Source of the DNA: Chamaelirium japonicum
Lineage: Eukaryota; Streptophyta; Magnoliopsida; Liliales; Melanthiaceae
Reading direction: 5' to 3'
Assembly: GCA_947650365.1 (NCBI GenBank)
Contig: OX393552.1
Location: forward strand, 17,784,775 to 17,848,774
Length of the DNA: 64,000 bases
Part shown: piece after piece, positions 46,304 to 56,994 of the stretch
How the letters are laid out: each line of letters starts with the position of its first letter
Numbering within the stretch: position 1 is the first letter of the stretch
Made by a program: the position numbers and the translations under genes
Notes under the pieces: generated by a model
Databases searched by the model: none
What the model was told of the DNA's origin: nothing
What the model saw: the letters and a program-made list of their open reading frames with translations, nothing else

Positions 46304-46883
46304 TGTGAGGGATGATCCTTGTGCCGTCCCGAGGACTCCGCCCAATAGTCAATTGATTCGGAGTTGATGTCGTTGGGCTTGGCGATTTGAAGTAGAAGAT
46401 AATAGAGTGAGTAGAGAAGAGTAAACAATGGTGTGGTCTCGAAATTCAGCCGAATCCTACGTCTCCGTGCTATATGGAGCAACATTAATTCATTAACACT
46501 TAGAATGTAATTTCCTCAACAGGCTGAGTGTTACTTGTCTGTCTTCGAATGAAGCAGAAAGAAAGGGATGTTAGAGCTCTTGTTTTCGAAAGTTTGATCT
46601 GGAAATCAAAAAATCGATCTAGAATATTTATCTGGTCTACTATTTATAGAGTTTGGAAATATCTGGAATCTGGGGCGGTTTCTGTTATCGCCTCGACAGG
46701 CTCCAGGCAGGGCTGGTGGGCCCCACCACTGTATTTATGGAACCCCAGGCAGGGCTAGTGGGTCTCGTCGTCGTCTTTGTGGACCCAAAGGCAGGGCTAG
46801 CGGGTCTTGTCAACGTCATTGTGGACCCCCAGGCAGGGATAGTGGGTCTCATCTCTGGGCATTGGCCAAATTTTTCGCCCACA
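46304..46883 (-). mobile_element. Solo LTR (580 bp), Tat-like, same broad family as element F
   Basis: Perfect 5-bp duplication ATATA (46299-46303 and 46884-46888). On the minus strand it starts TGTGGGCGAAAAATTT and ends CATCCCTCACA. It has four GGACCC...CAGGCAGGG type repeats (about 46690-46850), CTATAAATAGT near 46643 and AACGCACGGAGACG-like sequence (ACGTCTCCGTGC on the plus strand near 46460), as in the LTRs at 50031 and 58567. Confidence 0.9.
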
Positions 46884-47029
46884 ATATATGCTATAGTGAA
46901 ATCACTATAGCAAAGAGTAACAATCTGCAAAGTACTACAGCTAAAGAGTAATAATGATCTGCTATAGCGAAATCACTATAGCAAAGAGTAACAATCTGCA
47001 AAGTATTATGGCTAAAGAGTAACAGTTGC
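46884..47029. repeat. GAGTAACAATCTGCAAAGTA-type repeats
   Basis: Two to three units with TATAGTGAAATCACTATAGC and AAAGAGTAACAATCTGCAAA, the continuation of the array left of the solo LTR. Confidence 0.75.
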
Positions 47030-48542
47030 TAGGGGTGCAACTTGGGTCAGGTAAACCCGAGAACCGAACCAACCCGAACTAAATGGGTCAAGTTGGTTCG
47101 GGTATTTTTAAATTTCGGATTGGTTCGGTTCCGATATATCTTGACCCGACTAAATCGGGTCGGTTCTGGGTTAGGGCTTGGGTAAACCCGAACCAACCCG
47201 ATTTGGATCCTTATACTAGGGGTGCAACTAGCGGTGCAACCCGGTCATTAGTTTAAACTAGGGGTGCAACTCGGCCATTAGTTTAAACTAGGTCGTTAGT
47301 TTACATCGGACCCATTGCACCCCATGGTTCAACTAGGCCATTAGTTTAAATAAGACCCATTGCACCCCATGGTTCGACTCTACCATTAGTTTAAATCAGA
47401 CCCATTGCACCCTATAGTTTCAATATGACCCAAGTTGCACCCCTAGTTTAAATCAGACCCGAGAACCGACCCGAACTAACCCGATTTGGTTCCGGTCGGG
47501 TTTATATAGAATTCGGGTTGGATCGGGTTAAAAAACAGTAGAACCGATAACTTTCAGGTCGGTTCCGGTTTGGCTCAAACCCGAACCAACTCGACCCGAG
47601 TTGCACCCATAATAGTTGCAGATTATTACTCTTCTATGTGATTGTTACTCTTTAATGTGATTTAATTATTAGGGTCAATTTTGTCATTGAAGGGGGAGAA
47701 AAAATCAACAAGACTTAATGTTAATGTATCTTTGTTTGTCCTTTTCACCAAACGGATCTATTTCCAGGGACCTAACAATAAAATTCATTCTAATAATATT
47801 ATAATTTTAAAATTTAAATAGTGGCGGGCTGACATACTCTGACCACATGGTATGTGAATTAGGGGTGAAACTCGGGTTGGAGTGGTTCGTTTTGAGCCAA
47901 ACCGGAACCGACCCAAAAGTTATCGGTTCTACTATTTTCTAACCCGACCCAACCCGAATTCTATATAAACCCGAACCAAATCGGGCTGATTCGGTCGGTT
48001 ATGGGGTCTGATTTAAACTAAGAGTGCAACTCGGGTCATATTGAAACTATAGGGTGCAATGGGTCTGATTTTAACTAATGGCCGAGTTGAACCATGGGGT
48101 GCAATGGGTCTGATTTTAACTAATGGCCGAGTTGAGCCATGGGGTGGGTCTGGTGTAAACTAATGGCCTAGTTTAAACTAATGGCCGAGTTGCACCCCTA
48201 TTTAAATCAGATCCATAATGGGTCTGATTTAAACCAACTCGAGAACCGAGTTGCACCCCTAGTTTAAATCTTCCTTGTGTTCTTGATGAAATGGGAAGCC
48301 ATTAGCTTGTGGAAGGTGTCGGAGCACATTTTAGTCAGACCCCATTTTAATCAGACCCGACACTGTTTCACAGACCCGTCATACCATGTATAAGGATCCG
48401 GGTCGGGTTGGTTCGGGTTTACCCAAGCCTTAACCGAGAACCGACCCAATTTGGTCGGGTCAAGTCGGAATCGAACCAACCCAACCCATTTAATTCGGGT
48501 TGGTTCGGTTCTCGGATTTACCTGACCCAAGTTGCACCCCTA
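47030..48542. mobile_element. Foldback DNA transposon (about 1.5 kb)
   Basis: Ends are TAGGGGTGCAACTTGGGTCA and its inverted copy TGACCCAAGTTGCACCCCTA. The outer 180 bp of both sides are long inverted repeats rich in CCCGAACCAACCCG. Inner arms (about 47217-47615 and 47862-48260) are also inverted to one another, leaving a central AT-rich spacer (about 47620-47860). Repeated units ending GTTGCACCCC occur within the arms. No transposase and no clear duplicated target (flanks GTTGC and ATGTG). Confidence 0.82.
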
Positions 48543-48570
48543 ATGTGAATGCTGAAAAGCAACCCATCAC

Positions 48571-48780
48571 ACCCACCAGGGGATTGGAGAGTTGGCAAAG
48601 CAACTGATGCTTTGGTGATGAGGTTGTGGGTTCAACTCTTCCTCCCCTCGATTTACCCAGGAGTGAAGTGGGAATTGCCGAGTGGGTCGGGCTTCACTCC
48701 CGGAGGGATTAGTCCGAGCCTGAAGTGGGCCATTGCCCGAAAGGTTTCGGGACACCCGCCGATGTCAAAAAAAAAAAAAA
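48571..48780 (+). mobile_element. tRNA-derived SINE with poly-A and perfect target duplication
   Basis: Flanked by the 16-bp direct repeat AAAAGCAACCCATCAC (48555-48570 and 48781-48796). It begins with a tRNA-like head: A box around GTTGGCAAAGCAACTG (48591-48606) and B box GGGTTCAACTC (48628-48638), then a unique body with GGGCTTCACTCCCGG and CCGAAAGGTTTCGGG, and a tail of about 18 A. It needs LINE machinery to move. The perfect duplication implies a recent insertion. It lies 28 bp beyond the foldback element. Confidence 0.93.
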
Positions 48781-48796
48781 AAAAGCAACCCATCAC

Positions 48797-49514
48797 GTTG
48801 GCTGTAAAAAAATTTATGGCGTACTCATTGAACTCGGCAACTAGGATGTTGGGTTTATTAGGGCTCCATTAAACCCCTTAACGTTGTATCCTTGAACATA
48901 CAACGAGTTATATTTCCTTTAAAAAAAACCCGATAACTAGGATGCCATGTTCAAATATATTGGGACTAATATGTCCTATATGTCAATTTCAGCATACCCA
49001 TTACCAATTAAGAATACATTACAAAAACTTATAAACACAAATAAATTAATTAGATGCATTAATCTATTAGTCTACTTAGGTGTGGTTTAGATATCTCATG
49101 TGTGTGTGGATAAAATCAACATATATGATATATGAGTTTACCATACACACCTAAGTAGGTTCGCAGTCAATAACTGAATTGGACATCCAGTTTGCATGAC
49201 TGTAACATCTTGACCTTCTTGATAGAAAGAGATGATACATCTCGACCATTGGAAATATGATTCTAAATCATGAAGTGTTGGTGCATTCTAAATGCACTGA
49301 ACGGAATTAAGATATAATACATGGTCTTTAAGTATTGTTATCTAAGACCATGGATATCTATACTACTGATTGCCTAGATCCTATATCTTAGAATGTACTA
49401 TGGACTATGGGTTCAGTGTCTACTCTTTGACTTGCCAATTCAGTGAGGTCTATAGCATACTAATACCTGGAAAGGTTTGGTGACTTGCATTGGATGCTGG
49501 GGAACACAGACAAT
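48797..49514. other. Intergenic; one small hairpin
   Basis: AT-rich, without genes. A hairpin with 13-bp arms CTACTTAGGTGTG / CACACCTAAGTAG spans 49073-49160 and could be a relic MITE. At the right end CACAGACAAT adjoins the next LTR and may be the remnant of its primer-binding site. Confidence 0.55.
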
Positions 49515-49584
49515 TGTGGAGAAAATTTTCAAGCCAATCGGGGACCCCATCCCACAACATTGATTGAATGTGGATGTTGTGCGT

Positions 49585-49648
<64 letters not shown>

Positions 49649-50030
49649 TGACACGAGAGATGTTGAAGCTCGGTTTTACGACCTACGTCTCCAAGCGAGA
49701 GGTGCCAACTGATCTTCACTATAATGTGAATAAAGAAAGGGTGAGTGTTCTCTCGACATGCCGAGCAAAGATTCTTACAATGGGGGTTGCGCATAGCAAC
49801 TAGAAAAAAACTAGAAGGAAGAAGAAAACTCTAGCTCTAACTCTGGAATCTCCTCTCTTTCAGTAATCAATCCACCAACCAACCCTTTTTCAGTAAGCCA
49901 TAGTCGTCCTTTTATAGCTAAAGTATGTGCGGATATAGTAGTGATGACGTGGCATCCGGCTTGGGCCTTCTTATGGGCCGTTGTCTGGGCCTCCTAGTTA
50001 GGCCCTTATTGGGCGTTTTGTCCGGGCCCA
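49515..50030 (-). mobile_element. LTR remnant (minus), related to the LTR of element G
   Basis: Read on the minus strand it matches the LTR 59216-59817: GGGCCCAATAAGGGCC-like repeats, a dry GACGTGGCATC/CACGTCATCATC region, GCTATAAAAGGACGAC (TATA, near 49920), AGAGCTAGAG, CGCAACCCCCATTG, CGAGAGAACACT and an end near CTCCACA. The first 45 bp are missing; element F starts there. It contains the GA microsatellite 49589-49648. Confidence 0.8.
49589..49648. repeat. (GA)n microsatellite
   Basis: About 28 GA units with one AA interruption, inside the LTR remnant at a place where the relative at 59216 has only a short CT-rich run. Confidence 0.97.
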
Positions 50031-50604
50031 TATGGGTGTAAAATCTGGCTAACACTTGACATTAGGACCCGCAGCCCTGCCTGAGACCCACGGAGACAAC
50101 GGTGGGACCAGCAGCTCTGCCTGGGGCCCACATGCACTATTTGGGGCCTAGTAAATCCCCTCGGGTATTTATCAGAATCCTCGATATTCCCGAACCTCTA
50201 TAAATAGCCAACCTTGTAAATACTCCAGACCGAAATTCCTGATTCCAAACTCCACTTTCTGTTTTTCAGAGCTCCTCGAGTTTTCTAGTTTTCAGACTCC
50301 AACTAAGTCTTATCCACCCTCTGTTGACCTATGTAAGCAATTCTCGGCCTGTTGAGAGTGGATCAATTTTTTCAGAGATAGTGGATTCAAAGGTTGCGTC
50401 TTAACGCACGGAGACGTAGGCTTCAATCGAACTTCGTCACCACATCTTGTGTCAACTCTCTTTCTCTATCTCTCTTCCTTTCTTTATACTCTATAGTTTT
50501 TGAATAACAGCTCAATGCTTCATGGCACGCCACATCCTCGAAGGGTTAAACCTTCTATCGACTGTTGGAGAGAGACCGTACGACGGCTATAATCCTCCCC
50601 CATA
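50031..50604 (+). mobile_element. 5' LTR of element F
   Basis: Starts TATGGGTGTAAAATC (TGTGGGTGCAAAATC in the 3' copy) and ends near CCCCCATA. It has two GGGACC...CCCTGCCTG repeats, CTATAAATAGCCAACC at about 50199-50214 (TATA), then AACGCACGGAGACGTAGG. The pair LTR at 58567 is shorter at its 3' end. Confidence 0.82.
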
Positions 50605-51130
50605 GTTTGGCACCGTCTGTAGGATGGAACCCTATCAACTCACGACCTCTTGGCTTCCCAGCTCCTTTGGTCAAGCAGCAACCATCGATTGCCCGAGCAA
50701 TCCGTTTGTCTCTATCACTATAACAGAATGGCGAAGACACAACCCGTGGACTAGCCAGAGGGAAGTAACATTTATCCAAACGCTCAACATCCAATGACTC
50801 ACTCAATGAGTCACCGATTTGTAACGAGCCAACGTCCTGAGTAGCGACCTGTTGTTGATTTGAGGAGTCACCCATCGGTTGATCGTGTCGCTCAGGCTCA
50901 ACCTCGGTAGTCTCCTTAGCTTGCCGACCCGACTCCTTAATGTTTGGGGAAAGAGCACGTCTCACCCGTCATCGACCCTTAAATGACGTATCAGATCATA
51001 GCAGAGGAATTCCAGCTCTTCACTCTCACAAAGCAGAATGTTGCTCTCATGGTTCAGAGAGACTCCCTCTGACTGATCACCGTCGGAGCAGGAGTTGACC
51101 TCCCATGGTCAGTTGCCAGTATCAGCAATG
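50605..51130 (+). pseudogene. Primer-binding site and gag-start remnant of element F
   Basis: TTTGGCACCGTCTGTAGGAT at 50607-50626 is the primer-binding region. Further on, 50985-51070 encodes an AEEFQLFTL...QRDSL-like string matching the AADFQLLNLIKKNTALEQER coiled part of the element G Gag. The remainder of gag is absent. Any open frame on the opposite strand here is an artefact. Confidence 0.6.
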
Positions 51131-51289
51131 GAGCAAACATCCGACGGCCGCTTGACCCATCCCTTGGAATCCTCTAGTGTTGCAGATCGCTCGAGGATTC
51201 AATCGCCAACCGAGGCCTGGAGATAGCCAACCCTCGGACATCCTTCGGCGTTGCAGATCGTCCAAGGATTCAACCGACAACCGAGAAAT

Positions 51290-51510
51290 TGGAGACAGCC
51301 AACCCTTGAAGACAAAGTCCGAGGAGACCATCGCCTCAGCACTCAACAAGCCCAAGGCCCTGCCCTTGGCACTCGAAGACAAAAGTCCGAGGCGACCATT
51401 GCCTCAACACTATACAAGCCCAAGGCCCTACCCTTGGATCTCGAAGACAAAGTCCAAGGCGACCATCGTCTCGGTACTCGATAAGGCCCTGCCCTTGGCA
51501 CCTGAAGACA
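51290..51510 (+). repeat. 67-bp GACAAAGTCCGAGG tandem repeat (about 3 copies)
   Basis: Units run GAAGACAAAGTCCGAGGCGA, then CCATCGCCTCAGCACT and CAAGCCCAAGGCCCTGCCCT. Nearly the same unit returns in element G at about 62890-63180. Confidence 0.88.
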
Positions 51511-51539
51511 AGACTAGTTTGATCACACAGGATCTCCCC

Positions 51540-52300
51540 ACGATCAACCAATATTCAAAGCTACAGTTAGTTTGGTTTGGGTTGCGACATGGCCGGCTAA
51601 CGTGCAACAGTATAAAGTTACACGACCCGACATAGGTTCAACTGAAACGGCGCTTTGCCTAAGTCAACCGATATAAAAGGCACTACGCCTAGTACTCTGA
51701 ATCTTTTGCGGCGCACATGCTCACGATGTCACGTAAGGACACATACACTAGTGCCTCGCCACAGTTAGTCAGGCTCGGGTTGTGACATGGCTGGCTAACC
51801 TGCAACGGTACAAAGCTATCCGCCTCGATGTAGGTTCAACTGAAACGACGCTTCACCTAAGTCATCGATATAAAGGCGCTATGCTGAGTACTCCGAATCT
51901 TTGGCGACGCACATGGTCCCGATGTCATGTAAGGACACATGCACCAGTGCCTCTCCACAATTAGTCTGATTCGGGTTACGACACGGCCAGCTACCTGCAA
52001 CGATAAAAAGCCACACATCCCGACGTAGGTTCGATTAAAATAATGCTTTACCGAAGTTAACCGATATAAAGGTGCTACGCTGAGTACTCTGAATCTTTGG
52101 CGGATATGCTCCTGTTGTCACGTAAGGACACACACATGCACTAGTGCCTCACCACAGTTAGTTCGGTGCACGTTGCAAGATGGCCGACTAACCTGCAAGA
52201 TACAAAGCTATGTGCCCCAGACGTAGGTCCGACTAAAGTAGCACTTCGCCTAAGTCCGACCGATACAAAGGCACTACACTGAGTACTCCAAATTCTCACC
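51540..52300 (+). repeat. About 197-bp tandem repeat, 4 copies
   Basis: Each unit contains GCTAACCTGCAACGGTA, GTAGGTTCAACTGAAACG, CCGATATAAAGGCRCTACGC, ACTCYGAATCTTTGGCG and ATGTAAGGACACA-like blocks. Copies begin near 51560, 51760, 51955 and 52150. No coding potential. Confidence 0.88.
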
Positions 52301-52369
52301 CCCATCGATTAGTAAGTCCAAGATCCAACCCTTGACACTTAAAGGCTAAGTCCGAAGTGTTCAACGCTT

Positions 52370-52967
52370 CGGCACATTCAACAAAGCCCAAGGCTCCACC
52401 CTTGGCATTCAAAGACAAAACCTGAGGCAAGCTCCACTGCCTCAGGATTTAAACAAAGCCCAAGGCTCCGCCCATGGCATTCGAAGACAAAGCCTGTGGC
52501 AGGCTCCGCCTCCTCAGCATTCAAACGAAGACCAAGGCTCTGCCCTTGGCATTCGAAGACAAAGCCTGAGGCAGGCTCCGCCGCCTCAGCATTTAAACAA
52601 AGCCCAAGGCTCCGCCCTTGGCATTCGAAGACAAAGCCTGAGACAGGCTCTGCTACCTCAGCATCCAAACAAAGCCCAAGACTTCGCTTTTGGCAATCAA
52701 TGAAAAAGTCTGAGGTAGGCTTCGCCGCCTCAGCATACAAACAAAGCCCAAGGCTCCGCCCTTAGCATTCGAAGACAAAGCCTAAGGCAGGTTCCGCCGC
52801 CTCAGCATTCAAACAACCCAAGGCTCCGCCCTTGGCATTCGAAGAAAAAACCTGAGGCAAGCTCCACCGTTTCAGTATACAAACGAAGCCCAAGGCTCCA
52901 CCCTTGGCATTCGAAAACAAATCCTGAGGCAAGCTCCGCCACGTCAATAAACAAACAAAGCCCAAGG
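52370..52967 (+). repeat. 72-bp tandem repeat, left block (about 8 copies)
   Basis: Unit: GCCTGAGGCAGGCTCCGCC, GCCTCAGCATTCAAAC, AAAGCCCAAGGCTCCGCC, CTTGGCATTCGAAGACAAA. Each unit has GCCTGAGGC/GCCTCAGC, weak inverted symmetry. Interrupted by the Cassandra dimer and continued at 54152. Confidence 0.9.
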
Positions 52968-52972
52968 CTCCG

Positions 52973-54146
52973 TGTGACAACCAATAGCCAATAGCTAAGA
53001 GCCAAGACTCCGAAGACTGTGATGCCAAGATGGATGAGGTGAGGTGAGGTGTACAATGCCACGAGTTAGCCCCACATCGCTTGGGGAGAAGGAGATCTTG
53101 AGTTACTTATATAATTACCCCTCCTAAATATAGAAGATGCATTTTTAAAACCGTGCATCGTTATGGATTTTGAAAGAACTCCGTAGTTAAGCATGCTCGG
53201 GCGAGAGCAATACTAGGATGGGTGACCACCCTGGGAAGTTCTCGTGCGGGCACGAGCAAAATGGATAATATCTTGTGTGTTTGGGGCGGATGTTACAAAA
53301 TGGTATTAGAGTCGGCTCTCCTCGGGATAGGGGGGTCTAACCCAACAGGAGGACGTGTAGCTCTAAAGCGGGTGAATTGTGACAACCAAGATCTAATAGC
53401 CAATAGCCAAGAGCCAAGACTCCTGAGGCTAGGATGCCTAGATGGATGAGGTGATGTGAGGTGAGGTGTACAAGGCCACGAGTTAGCCCCATATCGCTTG
53501 GAGAGAATGAGATCATAAGCTACTTATATAATTTCCCCTCCCAAATATAGAAGACATATTTTAAAACCGTATGTCTTCTATATTTGGAAGAGAAAATTAT
53601 AGAAGTAGCCCAGGATCTTCTTCTCTCCAGGCGATGTGGGGCTAACTCGTGGCCTTATACACCTCACCTCACCACACCTTATCCATCTTGGCATCACAGC
53701 CTCAGGAATCTTGGCTATTGGCTTTTTGTCGTCATAATCCACTCCTTTTAAGGGCTACACGTCCTCGTGTAGGGTTAGACTCTCCTATCCCGAGGAGAAC
53801 CGGCTCTGATACCATTTTGTAACTTCCGCCCCAAACACACAAGATATTGTCCGTTTTGCCCGTGCCTACACAAGGACTTCCCAGGGAGGTCATCCATCCT
53901 AGTACTACTCTTGCCCGAGCACGCTTAACTATGGAGTTCTTACAAAATCTGTAGCAGCACATGGTTTTAAAATACGTCTTCTATGTTTGGGAGGGGAAAT
54001 TATATAAGTAGCTCAAGATCTTCTTCTCTCCAAGCGATATGGGGCTAACTCGTGGCCTTGTACACCTCACCTCACCTCACCTCATCCATCTTGGCATCCC
54101 AGCCTTAGGAGTCTTGGCTATTGGCTATTAGATCTTGATCGTTACA
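52973..54146. mobile_element. Inverted (palindromic) Cassandra dimer with one target duplication
   Basis: Outer 5-bp duplication CTCCG at 52968-52972 and 54147-54151. The left, plus-strand arm has an LTR 52973-53297, an 80-bp internal stretch with the primer site TGGTATTAGAGTCGG at about 53301, and a partial second LTR to about 53567. The right, minus-strand arm mirrors it: partial LTR from about 53570, internal 53737-53817, full LTR 53818-54146. The centre is CCAAATATAGAAGACATA (53541-53558), an 11-bp spacer, then its inverted copy (53570-53587). Both outer ends are LTR starts (TGTGACAACC and inverted TGTAACGATC). No protein is encoded. Confidence 0.88.
53150..53265 (+). ncRNA. 5S rRNA-like region, left Cassandra arm
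   Basis: Contains GAACTCCGTAGTTAAGCATG, CTCGGGCGAGAGCAATACTA and GGATGGGTGACCACCCTGGG, the A-box to C-box core of 5S. The mirrored copy on the other strand is at about 53850-53970. Confidence 0.85.
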
Positions 54147-54151
54147 CTCCG

Positions 54152-56470
54152 CCCTTGGCATTCGAAGACAACACCTAAGGTAGGCCCCGCCGCCTCAGCA
54201 TACAAACGAAGCCCAAGGCTCCGCCCTTGGCATTCGAAAGCAAAGCTTGATACAGGCTCCACCACCTCGATACGAGACAAACCATGAGACGACGACATCA
54301 TCTCGGCCCAAGGTGACCGCCTTGGTGTTCAAAAACAAAGCCTGAGGCAGGCTTTGCCGACTCGACACAAAACAAATCCCGAGACGGCAATACCGTCTCA
54401 GCCCAAGAAAACAGCCCTAGCATCTAAAGCAAAGCTTGAGGCAAGCTCCACCGCCTCGACACTAGACGAAGCCTGAGACATCGACATCGTCTCGGCCCAA
54501 GGCGACAACCTTGGCAGTCGAAGACAAAGTTCGAGACAGGCTTCGCTGCCTCGGCGCCTGACAAAGCCCAAGACGTCGACATCGTCTCGGCCTAAGGAGA
54601 CAACCTTGGCATTCAATATCAAAGTCTGAGGCATGCTTTGCCTTCTTGCCACCTTCCAAAGTCCAAGATGGAGAAATCATCTTGGCCCAAGGTAACAGCC
54701 TTGGCGTTCGAAAGCAAAGCCCGAGGCAGGCTCCATCGCCTCGGCACCAAACAAATTCCGAGACGGCAACACCATCTCGGCCCAAGGAGATAGCGTCGAC
54801 ATCCAAAGCAAAGCCCGAGGCAGGCATAGCCGCCTCAGTAACAGACAAAGCCTGAGATGGCGACATTGTCTCGGCCCAAGGTGACAGCCTTGGCATTCGA
54901 AAGCATAGCCTAAGGCCGGCTATGCCACCTCGGCACCAAACAAAGCCCAAGATGGTGACATCGTCTTGGCCCAAGGTGACAGCTTTGGCGTTCGGAAGCA
55001 AAGCCTGAGGTAGGCTCCACCACCTTGGCACCAAACAAAGCACAAAACGGCGACCCTATCTCGACCCAAGGAGACAGTATTAGCATCCAAAGCAAAGCCC
55101 GAGGGTAGCCCCCGCCGCCTCGGCACTAAATGAAGCCCAAGACGTCGATATCGTCTCATCCCAAGGAGACAACCTTGGCAGTCGAAAACAAAGTTTGAGG
55201 CAGGCTTCGCCGCCTGACGAAGCCCGAGACATCGACATTATCTCGGCCCAAGGAACTACCCTTGGCATTCAAAGATAAAGCCTGAGACAGGATCCGCCGC
55301 CTCAGCATTCAAACGAAGCGTAAGACATTTACATCGTCTCGGCCCAAGTAGACAACCTTGGGAGTCGAAGATAAAAGTCTGAGGTAGGCTTTGCCGCCTC
55401 AGCGCCTGATGAAGCCCGAGACGTCAACATCGTCTCGGCCCAAGAAGACAACCTTGGCAGTCGAAGACAAAGTCTGAGGTAGGCTTCCCCCGCCTCAACG
55501 CCTGATGAAGCCCGAAATGTTGACATCATCTTGGCCCAAAGAGACAGCCTTGGCAGTCAAAGACAAAGTCCGAGACAGACTTCCCCACCTCGACGCCTGA
55601 CGAAGTCCGAGACGTCGACATCATCTCGGCCCAAGGAGACAACCTTGGCAGTAGAAGATAAAGTCTGAGGCAAGCTTCACCGCCTCGGTGTCTGACGAAG
55701 CCCAAGACGTCGACATCGTCTCGGCCCAAGGAGATAGCCTTGGCAGTCGAAGACAAAGTCTAAGGCAGGCTTCCCCGCCTCGGCCCAAGGAGACAGCCTT
55801 AGCAGTCGAAGACAAACCCCGAGATAGGCTTCCCCACCTCGGTGCCTGATGAAGCCCAAGACGTCAATATTGTCTCGGCTCAAAGATACAAGCTTGGTAG
55901 TCGAAGATAAAGTCTGAGGCATGCTTCGCTGCCTCGGTGCCTGACGAAGCCCAAGACTTCGATATCGCCTCGACCCAAGGAGACATCCTTGGCAGTTGAA
56001 GACAAAGTCTGAGGCAGGCTTCGCCGCTTCGGCACCTAACAAGGCCCGAGAAATCGACATCGTCTCGGCCTAAGGAGACACCCTTGGCATTTGAAGACAA
56101 TGCTTGATGCAGGCTCCGCCGCCTCAGCATTCAAACAAAGCCCAAGGCTCCGCCCTTATCATTTGAAAACAAAGTCTGAGGCAGGCTCCACCGCCTCAAC
56201 ATTCAAAAACGAATCCCAAGGCTCAACCCTTGGCATTCGAAGACAAAGCCTGAGGCAAGCTCCGCCGCCTTAGCATTCAAACAAAGCCCAAGGCTTTGCC
56301 CTTGGCATTCGATAACAAAGTCTGAGGTACACTCTGCCACCTCAGCATTCAAACAAAGACCAAGGCTCTGCCCTTAGCACTCGCCGACAAAGTCTGAGGC
56401 GCTCCGCACCACCTCGACACACACATGACAAAGTCTGAGGTACTTCGCACCGCCTCGTCACTCACACGAC
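54152..56470 (+). repeat. 72-93 bp tandem repeats, right block (about 28 copies)
   Basis: After two to three 72-bp units the array changes to longer units with GACGTCGACATCGTCTCGGC and CCAAGGAGACAACCTTGGCA, then returns to the 72-bp type near 56100. The CGACATCGTCTCGG and CCAAGG..CCTTGG parts are inverted repeats within each unit. Long open frames on both strands arise because the unit length keeps phase; they are not genes. Confidence 0.88.
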
Positions 56471-56574
56471 AAAGTTCGAGGTGTTTCGCTCTGCCTCGGC
56501 GCTCGCCAATAAAATCCAAAGCCCAAGACTCGGCATTTCGACCAAAGCCCGTTCCATTGCTCAAACGCCTTGCC

Positions 56575-56900
56575 TCCAACCGACCATGTAGCTACACAAA
56601 AACTGACCCCCTGGACTTCTACCCGAGCCCCCCTTCCCCCTACACAAAAACTGACCCCCCTTGACACATTTCTAAACCCCCCCCCCTTCCCCCTGCCCCC
56701 TTGCCTTCTGCCTGAACCCCTGCTACACAAAAACTGACCCCTGGCCCCCTACACATTTCCCGACCCCCCTGGCCTTCTACCCAAACACCCTTCCTCTTGC
56801 ATAAAAACCGACCCCTCTGACACATTTCTCGACAACCACCCTGCCCCCTTTCTACACATTTCCCGACCCCCTTGCTCCTCCACCTGACGTCGAACATTCA
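56575..56900 (+). repeat. C-rich repeats with ACACAAAAACTGACCCCC units
   Basis: Irregular units of 40-75 bp with CACATTTCCCGACCCCC and CTACACAAAAACTGACCC, separated by runs of C. Composition unlike the flanks. Nothing coding. Confidence 0.8.
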
Positions 56901-56994
56901 CCCGCACCGCTGGCAATCGTTACTGCCCGCGATAACCAATCGCTCGCCAGCACCATGGAATCCCCACCAGCTAGGTTAACACCTACTTGGTTGG

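Noticed and set aside
50555-50965. Minus-strand 136-codon open frame next to the LTR of element F
   Set aside because: It lies antisense to the primer-binding site and gag-start remnant; no domain, and the sense strand explains the sequence.
54398-56130. Many minus-strand open frames of 60-190 codons
   Set aside because: Translations of the 72-93 bp tandem array; their repetitive LPWAETMS/LRLPRLSPWAE patterns reflect the DNA repeat.
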